A DNA stretch of 46,961 nt from Oscillatoriaceae cyanobacterium M33_DOE_052 (GTDB lineage Bacteria > Cyanobacteriota > Cyanobacteriia > Cyanobacteriales > Laspinemataceae), in the NCBI GenBank assembly GCA_015296065.1, contig DVDU01000147.1, forward strand, positions 1 through 46,961, in the 5' to 3' direction. The position numbers and the translations under genes are program-made. A model generated the notes under the pieces. That model saw only the letters and a list, made by a program, of their open reading frames with translations. It was not told the origin of the DNA and ran no database searches. Positions within the stretch are counted from its first letter, which is position 1, and each line of letters starts with the position of its first letter. Positions 40,975-46,961 of this stretch are shown one piece after another.

Positions 40975-42999
40975 GTGGACAAGGGAACGCTGCTCGAATT
41001 TCGCCTGAACGGAGACAGAAGACTGGCTGTAGCCGATCGCCCAGACGGCAAAAAGAACTGGATCGTCTTAGATGAGTTCGGCCAACCCCACAGCATCCGT
41101 CCTCAGCAAATTAGCTATGAAATAGACGCTAGCTCTAGCTACAAACCAGCGGATATACCGAAGTTCCGCCAGGAGGTAGAGCCTTATGTAGATCCAGACA
41201 GTCTGGAAGTAGCTTGGGAGATACTTACTGAAGAAGGAAAGGCGGTAACTCCGGCGGAAATGTCCCAACTGCTGTTTTCTGAAAAAACAGCGGTGGGTTG
41301 CTATGCAGCGCACCAGTTGCTGGTAGGGGATAAACTGTATTTTAAGCAAAAGGGCGATCGCTACGAGCCGCGTCCTCGGTCCCAGGTGGAAGAGCTGAAA
41401 CACCAGATAGAGGTAGAACAGTCTCGGCAGCGCGAGTGGGAGGATTTCTTAACCCGGGTGCGGCAGTGTCTGGGAGGAGAAGCGGTGGAATGGTCTAGTG
41501 GCGATCGGGTTCGCATCGAAGCCTTGGAAAAATACACCGTATTCGGCGAAGAAGCGCCAAGCCGCATCGCCGCCAAGGAAGTGCTAACTAACCTCGATCG
41601 AGCCGACACCCCCGAAGCCGCCTTCGCACTTTTAGTCGATTTGGGATTGTGGAGCGAACACGAAAACCTGTTTCTGCGGCGCAATCAGATTCCCACACAT
41701 TTCTCTAGCAAGGTACAGGAAGTGGCTCAACGCTGTTTACATCTCCCCAGTGCTGACCCCGACGAAAACAACCGCCTCGACCTCACAACCCTGAAGGTCT
41801 ATACCATCGACGATGAAAGCACCCAGGAAATAGACGACGGTCTGAGCGTAGAATACCTCCCCGACGGACGCAAGCGGCTATGGATTCACATCGCCGACCC
41901 CAGTCGCCTGGTATTTCCTGGAGACGAGCTGGACCTAGAAGCGCGCCGCCGCAGCACCACCATTTATTTACCCACAGGAATGGTGCCCATGTTTCCCCCA
42001 GAACTGGCCACCGGTCCGATGAGTTTGGTACAGGGGAAAATCTGTCCGGCCCTGAGTTTCGCCGTGATTTTGAGCGACATCGGCAGCGTCGAAGAGTACA
42101 GCATCCACCCCAGCATTATCAAGCCTACCTATCGCCTCACCTACGAAGACGTAGATGAGATGCTACATTTGGGATTGCAAGCTGAACCGGAAATGACCAC
42201 TCTGGCGGAAATGGCCCGCCTCCGGCAATCTTGGCGTCAGTCCCAAGGCTGCATCAATATTTATATGCCCGAATCGGTGATTAAAGTCAAAGGCGACGAA
42301 ATCACTATTGAAGTCTTAGACGATTCCAAAGCCAGACAAATGGTGGCGGAAATGATGATTTTGGCCGGGGAAGTGGGGGGCCGCTACGGTCAGAGTCAAA
42401 ACATCCCCCTGCCATTCCGGGGGCAAACCCAGCCAGAATTACCCCCAGAGGAAGAATTGCTCCAGCTACAGCCGGGACCCGTGCGCGCCTGCGCCATTCG
42501 CCGCTGTATGCCTCGCAGTGAAATCAGCACCAGCCCAACCCGCCACGCCAGTTTAGCTCTGGGAGTTTATACTCAAGTCACCTCCCCCATCCGCCGTTAT
42601 AGTGACTTGTTGGCGCATTTCCAAATTAAGGCTCACTTGCGGGGAGATCCGCTACCCTTCACGGCGGTAGAACTGCAAGAGGTGTTGATGAGTATCACTA
42701 CCACTGTGAAAGAGGCTTCTTTGGTGGAACGGCAAACTAACCGCTATTGGGCTTTGGAATATTTGCGCCGCCACTCGGGAGAGGTTTGGCAGGCGTTGAT
42801 GTTGCGCTGGTTGAAGGAAGATGAGAATTTAGGGTTAATTTTGCTCGAAGAGTTGGGGATGGAAATGGCTTGGCGTTTGCCCAGAGCCGTGCGGTTGGGC
42901 GATCGCCTAGAAGTCCAAGTCAGCTACTCCGACCCCCGCCGTGACCAAATCAACTTCCAAGAAATGCTCCCCGCCGCCGGTTCCGCCAGCGCCAGCTAG
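40975..42999 (+). CDS. Ribonuclease II/R family exoribonuclease
   Basis: The 674-residue protein has a small N-terminal domain (DKGTLLEFRLNGDRRLAVADRP), cold-shock-like folds, and an RNB catalytic domain from about residue 260. Its active-site loop is TIDDESTQEIDDGLSVEY. One of the four usual Asp residues is Glu (QEIDD), as in chloroplast-like members. ASLALGVYTQVTSPIRRYSDLLAHFQ is the RNB C-terminal signature, and an S1-like end follows. It degrades RNA 3' to 5' with Mg. The start codon is GTG at 40975; an ATG at 40962 is out of frame. It follows rpsR. Confidence 0.93.
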   Translation: MDKGTLLEFRLNGDRRLAVADRPDGKKNWIVLDEFGQPHSIRPQQISYEIDASSSYKPADIPKFRQEVEPYVDPDSLEVAWEILTEEGKAVTPAEMSQLLFSEKTAVGCYAAHQLLVGDKLYFKQKGDRYEPRPRSQVEELKHQIEVEQSRQREWEDFLTRVRQCLGGEAVEWSSGDRVRIEALEKYTVFGEEAPSRIAAKEVLTNLDRADTPEAAFALLVDLGLWSEHENLFLRRNQIPTHFSSKVQEVAQRCLHLPSADPDENNRLDLTTLKVYTIDDESTQEIDDGLSVEYLPDGRKRLWIHIADPSRLVFPGDELDLEARRRSTTIYLPTGMVPMFPPELATGPMSLVQGKICPALSFAVILSDIGSVEEYSIHPSIIKPTYRLTYEDVDEMLHLGLQAEPEMTTLAEMARLRQSWRQSQGCINIYMPESVIKVKGDEITIEVLDDSKARQMVAEMMILAGEVGGRYGQSQNIPLPFRGQTQPELPPEEELLQLQPGPVRACAIRRCMPRSEISTSPTRHASLALGVYTQVTSPIRRYSDLLAHFQIKAHLRGDPLPFTAVELQEVLMSITTTVKEASLVERQTNRYWALEYLRRHSGEVWQALMLRWLKEDENLGLILLEELGMEMAWRLPRAVRLGDRLEVQVSYSDPRRDQINFQEMLPAAGSASAS

Positions 43000-43077
43000 T
43001 TAGAGCAGATTGTCGGGTGGGCATTTCACCTACCATAATTTATATGAATAATTAATATTTTCAGCAATTCATATGAA

Positions 43078-43458
43078 TTACTGAAAATATAACTCAGCTA
43101 AAATACTGTTAATTTCATTAACACTGATATCGGCTACTTCTGATTTGGCGTAAATGGTTAATAAAAGCACGCTAGTTGGTGACTCAACTTGATATATGAG
43201 TTGATAACCACCGCTTTTCCCTTTTTGGATATCAGTATTTTTGACTCTTACCTTGAAAATCAAGTAATTTTCACCCATCCCAGCCAGCCGAACCGATAGG
43301 TCGGCGAAGCCATCGCCCGTAAAGTTACCCTGCTGTAACTCCTCGATAATTGGCTGAGTGTCTAACCGAATCCGGCGGTATTTCTTAGCCAAGTCCCGCA
43401 AATTGCGTTTGTACTGGGGTGTTAAATCAATTTGGACTAAAGGTTGGTCATTCGACAT
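43078..43458 (-). CDS. RelE/ParE-like toxin
   Basis: The 126-residue product has YKRNLRDLAKKYRRIRLDTQPIIEELQQG near the N-terminus. A beta core follows (RLAGMGENYLIFKVRVKNTDI, GGYQLIYQVESPTSVLLLTIYAKSE), the pattern of RelE-like proteins linked to mRNA cleavage. The start at 43458 is supported by GGGAGG seven bases upstream, inside the antitoxin gene, which it overlaps by 11 bp. Overlap of this kind signals translational coupling. The toxin looks intact, unlike the decayed pair at 5.3-5.9 kb. Confidence 0.82.
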   Translation of the reverse strand: MSNDQPLVQIDLTPQYKRNLRDLAKKYRRIRLDTQPIIEELQQGNFTGDGFADLSVRLAGMGENYLIFKVRVKNTDIQKGKSGGYQLIYQVESPTSVLLLTIYAKSEVADISVNEINSILAELYFQ

Positions 43459-43702
43459 CTATTCCCTCCCACATTTGAGAAAGAGGAATGCGTTTCCCTG
43501 CTTTAGCTTCCTGTAAGGCTCGCCGGAGACTGGCTTTGATTTCTTCCACAGGAGTATCATCCGGGTCGATTTCCTCCGCCTCGGTTAATTCCGGGAAAAG
43601 GACAATAACTCGCACTCGACTAGGAGCGCAATTTTCCAGAGCCTGGTCTAAATGCAATTCCCCTTTTTCATCCAAAGTTCCCGTGACTTCAACAGCTTTC
43701 AT
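43448..43702 (-). CDS. Antitoxin of a RelE-like pair
   Basis: The 84-residue protein starts MKAVEVTGTLDEKGELHLDQALE, an AbrB-like or cyanobacterial antitoxin-type beta start. It is very acidic in the middle (TEAEEIDPDDTPVEEIKASLRR) and ends RIPLSQMWEGIDVE. It is the upstream, overlapping partner of the toxin. It should bind and silence the toxin and repress the operon. A copy of the TATAGC repeat lies 31 bases before its start. Confidence 0.8.
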   Translation of the reverse strand: MKAVEVTGTLDEKGELHLDQALENCAPSRVRVIVLFPELTEAEEIDPDDTPVEEIKASLRRALQEAKAGKRIPLSQMWEGIDVE

Positions 43703-43732
43703 TTGCTTATCCTAAAATTTGCTCACATCAAT

Positions 43733-43779
43733 TATAGCATTTCTCGCTCTTGATGTGGGCTGCATACCGCATCTGTCAT
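43733..43779. repeat. Half copy of the 36505 element in the antitoxin promoter
   Basis: TATAGCATTTCTCGCTCTTG and the following GATGTGG...CCGCATCTGTCA match the left 47 bases of the 36505-36616 element. The right end is missing, so it is probably a truncated copy. Confidence 0.8.
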
Positions 43780-43951
43780 TACTGTCAAAGAATAATCAAC
43801 ATTAATATCTGCAAAATCGGCGAATTAATTAGGCAGCTTATATAAAATTTTTAACATTGGTATGCCACGGGTGAATTTTCTGAGTTGTCAGTTTCTATGT
43901 CATCTGAATGGCGATGATTGAGATGAGAAATATTATGAGCTTTATCTGAGA

Positions 43952-44815
43952 TCAAATTCTTGGGGCACTCAGGCAATTTGCCGCTGCTAGCTCGGTTTCG
44001 ACTATGGCCACGTTATCAAAGAGGTACTTAATGATTTTTTGGCCTGCGGGGGTGACTCGTAAATAGGATAAGCTATCGCCAATGTAGGGGTAGGCAACTT
44101 TCCAAAAAAAGTTAGGATAAGCAGCTCGCAATTCTTGGGGATGGCGGTAGCCGAGATTTTGATTAGTACCAGTTTCTTCAAATTCTAGGAACAGGTTTTT
44201 GATTTTTGCCAGGTATTGGGGGTCTCCTAGCTGGCCAATGAGGTCAGCGGCTCTAGTCAAACCGGGATAGTTAATGGTGTCTTGATGTTCGGTTCCTGGG
44301 GGTACGGGGAATCGGGTAAGCTCTATTTGCCTCTTGATGGTTTCTAAGTCGATGAGGGGGTTGTCACCAAAAACTTCTTCGAGAAATTGTTTGCTTCTGT
44401 CCACATGATAGGGGGTGAGGCTGGCATCAGTGGCTCCGGGAGGCAGGACGATCGTCTGGCGATCGCTCCCAGTGGCATACAATTGCTTATGGTGGCAATC
44501 TCCACTACAGGCACCCCGGACATAGCCAATATCGTGGCATAAAAGACCAATGATGAAATGAAACCAATCTTCCCGAGACACGTTACCTTCAGTGAGGTGC
44601 TTTCCCCGCAGGATTTCCTGACCAGCTATAGTGACTAGCATCGTGTGTTCGGCATCGTGATAAGGAGCGTCACTGGTAGCAATTTTGCCTAAGACTAGGT
44701 GAGCCACACTGCTGATGAGATGCGCATATTCTGAGTTAAGGTGGCCGTAAGTTTCCCGGTAGCCTATTTGCAGGTGTTCGACGAAAGTTCGGACAGTTAA
44801 AGAGCTAGTCAACAT
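43952..44815 (-). CDS. HD-domain phosphohydrolase-like protein
   Basis: The 287-residue protein carries YHDAEHT near residue 50 and FIIGLLCHDIGYVRGACSGDCHHK near residue 90, matching the H...HD metal site of HD-domain phosphohydrolases and phosphodiesterases. The rest is helical (TRAADLIGQLGDPQYLAKIKNLFLEFEE, also a possible metal Asp). Substrates could be cyclic nucleotides or nucleotides, but nothing here tells. The ATG at 44815 follows AGGGGAAATGCC. The GTG at 44881 is a less likely start. Confidence 0.78.
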   Translation of the reverse strand: MLTSSLTVRTFVEHLQIGYRETYGHLNSEYAHLISSVAHLVLGKIATSDAPYHDAEHTMLVTIAGQEILRGKHLTEGNVSREDWFHFIIGLLCHDIGYVRGACSGDCHHKQLYATGSDRQTIVLPPGATDASLTPYHVDRSKQFLEEVFGDNPLIDLETIKRQIELTRFPVPPGTEHQDTINYPGLTRAADLIGQLGDPQYLAKIKNLFLEFEETGTNQNLGYRHPQELRAAYPNFFWKVAYPYIGDSLSYLRVTPAGQKIIKYLFDNVAIVETELAAANCLSAPRI

Positions 44816-45421
44816 GGCATTTCCCCTGAAGCAATTTTCCCAAGCAAGTATGTTACTTTGTGCGTTCTGGCCTGCGTTCACAACAAATTAATATTTACGC
44901 GGCGGTGGATGGTTAGTGCTTTCACTCATCAGAAGTTCGTCTCAACAGCTCCTCTGCCTATCTTCACCCCTGCCTCGGCGCTACCGCTTCCGAGTTTTCT
45001 CTTCCCAGAAGAAGGTAGCTTCTGGGTTTCTTCAAAAATATAGGAGTGAGGGGCGATCGTCTGTGATCTGGATCAAAGTTGTCCCCAGCCGCGAGGGGTA
45101 TTGACCGGGAGGGGTAAATACCCCTCACCTCTATGCTTCTGGCTTGCCCCAACTCTGCCAAAGCGGAAGCTCCACACTGTGGGGGCGTGGGGGCGATCGC
45201 TTTTCTCTGCCTCTCTCCCTTTGTCATCACATAAACCAATATTTAAGTAAGTATCTAAAGTGATAAATATTGGCCATGAAGTGAAACTCTGGCTGGGGCC
45301 GCAAAAAAACAAAGAAAAAATTATAAATTATCGGGTGCAAGTGTGGTAGATATCTAGTAAGCCGCTAATAATTAACGGATAATTCATGGTAGCTATGTAG
45401 GATTTATGAGGAGATTGGGTA
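44816..45421. other. Long divergent intergenic region with hairpins
   Basis: It separates the HD gene from the small HTH gene. A hairpin CCCAGAAG...CTTCTGGG (45004-45026) with TTTCTTC after it looks terminator-like. Two alternative hairpins share the AATACCCCTC arm near 45093-45126. HIP1 lies near 45193. No gene is supported. Confidence 0.45.
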
Positions 45422-45679
45422 ATGCCTATTGTATGCAGACTGCGTGACATGATGGCTCAGAAAGAACTCAAGCAGTTTGAGGTGGCGATCGCCACAAAAC
45501 TGAGTCCCACCATCATCGGTAACCTCTATCACAACCAGTTTCGGCGCATTGACTGCAAGACTGCGGAAAGGTTGTGCCGTTTTTTCGGCTGTGAATTCGG
45601 CCAGTTGTTTGAACTGATCGAAGACTCAGAGGACCAGCCCCCCAGCCAAACCCAGATCCACAAGCCGACACATTTCTAA
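45422..45679 (+). CDS. Small HTH (Cro/C1-type) regulator
   Basis: The 85-residue protein is essentially one XRE-type helix-turn-helix: CRLRDMMAQKELKQFEVAIATKLSPTIIGNLYHNQFRRIDCKTAERLCRFFGCEFGQLFEL. The recognition helix would be SPTIIGNLYHN. An acidic, polar tail follows. It resembles the YozG-like class of short repressors. No operator or target is evident. It is upstream of the heme oxygenase gene in the same direction, 289 bases away, so a regulatory link to heme or oxygen is possible but unproven. Confidence 0.8.
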   Translation: MPIVCRLRDMMAQKELKQFEVAIATKLSPTIIGNLYHNQFRRIDCKTAERLCRFFGCEFGQLFELIEDSEDQPPSQTQIHKPTHF

Positions 45680-45968
45680 AAAATTGTGGCTATTGGTTGC
45701 CCCTCAGCCTTACCGCCACCGCTCCAGGTGGTCTCGAGGTTTCCCGTCCCACCAGCCTCCCACCGGTGGTCCAAACCACCGAGCATCTTCACCCTCAACC
45801 CCTGAGATGGCTATGTGGGGAGCCTTTCCCCTGGGGACGGCTGGGGAAAGGCTGGCAGCTTTAAAAATCTTAATAAAAATTCTCATCCAATCGTTCTAAT
45901 CTAAGACATTAGTGGTTTTTGCAAGTATTGATACGCCAGGAATTGATTTTAGGGACGGAAAATATAGC

Positions 45969-46694
45969 ATGAGCAGTAATCTAGCGACCAAATTGCGTGA
46001 GGGCACGAAAAAATCCCACACAATGGCAGAAAACGTCGGTTTTATCAAGTGCTTTTTAAAAGGAGTGGTAGAAAAACAGTCTTACCGCAAGTTAGTCGCG
46101 AACCTCTACTTCGTCTATGGAGCGATGGAAGAAGAGATGGCGCGCCACAAGCATCACCCAATTCTCCAGCACATCTACTATCCCCAACTGAACCGCAAAG
46201 CCAGCTTAGAGGAAGATTTGGCCTACTACTTCGGCACCAACTGGCGGGAGCAAGTAGGACTCTCAACAGCGGGCAGCGCTTATGTAGAGCGGATCCGGGA
46301 AGTTTCTGCCACCGAGCCAGAACTGCTGGTGGCCCACTGTTACACTCGCTATCTCGGAGACCTCTCCGGCGGTCAGATTCTCAAAGGAATTGCCCAAAAG
46401 GCAATGGGTCTTTCTGACGGCATAGGTACTTCTTTCTATGAATTCCAAGACATCCCCGATGAAAAGGAGTTCAAGAACACCTATCGGGAAGCGATGAACA
46501 ATCTGCCGATCGATGACGTGATGGCAGAGCGGATCGTGGAGGAGGCGAATGCCGCCTTTGGGATGAACATGAAAATGTTTAACGAATTAGAGGGCAACCT
46601 GATTAAAGCGATCGGCCAGATGCTGTTCAACACCCTAACCAGGCGGCGCACTCGCGGCGCCACCGAACTAGCGGTGGAAGCTCCCAACAGCTAA
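45969..46694 (+). CDS. ho1: Heme oxygenase
   Basis: It opens heme to biliverdin, CO and iron using ferredoxin; in cyanobacteria biliverdin feeds phycobilin synthesis. The 241-residue length matches cyanobacterial HO-1. MSSNLATKLREGTKKSHTMAENV places His17 as the proximal heme ligand, and YLGDLSGGQILKGIAQKA is the distal helix with the flexible glycines. The frame opens at a GTG at 45912, but the ATG at 45969 gives the family N-terminus. I see no bilin reductase beside it. Confidence 0.96.
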   Translation: MSSNLATKLREGTKKSHTMAENVGFIKCFLKGVVEKQSYRKLVANLYFVYGAMEEEMARHKHHPILQHIYYPQLNRKASLEEDLAYYFGTNWREQVGLSTAGSAYVERIREVSATEPELLVAHCYTRYLGDLSGGQILKGIAQKAMGLSDGIGTSFYEFQDIPDEKEFKNTYREAMNNLPIDDVMAERIVEEANAAFGMNMKMFNELEGNLIKAIGQMLFNTLTRRRTRGATELAVEAPNS

Positions 46695-46746
46695 GCTGTG
46701 GGGCCAATCATCATCCACAGGACTGACGGATCAACTCCATATGGTG

Positions 46747-46774
46747 GTAGGGGCGATAAGCGAATCGCCCCTAC
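46747..46774. repeat. GTAGGGGCGAT palindrome, variant loop
   Basis: The 11-bp arms GTAGGGGCGAT and ATCGCCCCTAC surround AAGCGA. It lies about 50 bases after the heme oxygenase stop and could serve as a terminator. Confidence 0.8.
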
Positions 46775-46801
46775 ATTTTGCTATGCTCCAAAAATTATGT
46801 G

Positions 46802-46961
46802 TATAGTCATTTCAGATAAGAATGAGACAACCCTTGAGAGTTGCCCTCTATCCCCCAACCCCTTTCTCCCAAAAAGGGAGAAAGGGGAGTAAGACCTGGA
46901 TGCTTTCTGGCTCCAACTCTCCCCTCTCCCTACTTGGGAGAGGGGACGGGGGTGAGGGCGC
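46802..46961. mobile_element. Second copy of the 15376 MITE-like element, cut by the window edge
   Basis: It begins TATAGTCATTTCAGATAAGA, matching the terminal inverted repeat of 15376-15678. The next 80 bases (GTTGCCCTCTATCCCCCAAC and onward to GGAGTAAG) are the reverse complement of 15582-15640. The following CCCCTCTCCCTAC...GACGGGGGTGAGGGC matches the other end of that element. The far end should lie just beyond the window. Confidence 0.75.

Overview
The window reads as chromosomal DNA from a cyanobacterium, most likely a filamentous non-heterocystous one. That placement is an inference. The direct signs are many copies of the HIP1 octamer GCGATCGC, a cyanobacterial-type heme oxygenase with proximal His17, the rpmG-rpsR-RNase II/R cluster, DUF29, DUF2470 and DUF2721 proteins, pentapeptide-repeat proteins, a VOC/DUF mix typical of the phylum, and dense short palindromic and heptameric repeats between genes. 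I saw no tRNA, rRNA, CRISPR array, intact transposase or prophage.

Layout. 0-5 kb: tandem Usp protein, hot-dog thioesterase, small membrane protein, secreted TPR protein, dxr (MEP isoprenoid pathway) and a DUF29 protein. 5-8 kb: an accessory patch with an orphan antitoxin, a decayed PIN toxin, a second antitoxin-like pseudogene with two stop codons, and an intact single-chain DUF262-DUF1524 (GmrSD-type) restriction-like protein. 8.3-13 kb, all minus strand: secF, secD, pdhB and a SAM hydroxide adenosyltransferase. 13-16.3 kb: a GT-C glycosyltransferase flanked by two about 400-bp direct repeats, each coding for the same 52-residue microprotein. 16.3-22.7 kb: M48 protease, phosphodiester glycosidase, two pentapeptide proteins (one fused to a J domain), DUF2470 and MAPEG. 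22.7-30 kb: ABC exporter, YdcF-like protein, a third pentapeptide protein, a coiled-coil membrane protein and a two-domain PPK2. 30-38 kb: Crp/Fnr regulator, M61-PDZ peptidase, TerB-like protein, a large kinase-like protein that lacks the catalytic Asp, and a sigma-70-like protein. 38-43 kb: VOC protein, DUF2721, RDD, ribosomal L33 and S18, and RNase II/R. 43-47 kb: RelE-like toxin-antitoxin pair, HD phosphohydrolase, small HTH regulator and heme oxygenase.

Most genes are housekeeping or envelope functions. secD and secF form a tight pair. L33, S18 and the RNase lie in series. The toxin and antitoxin overlap by 11 bp. Other neighbours look only loosely linked.

The most unusual signal lies between and sometimes inside the genes. 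There are several MITE-like elements whose ends begin TATAGC or TATAGT, one family present twice in opposite orientation. There are heptamer arrays built as inverted halves, 29-bp tandem palindromes, and a G/C-rich palindromic repeat inserted in frame into the TPR protein. The window also holds clear relics of toxin-antitoxin decay.
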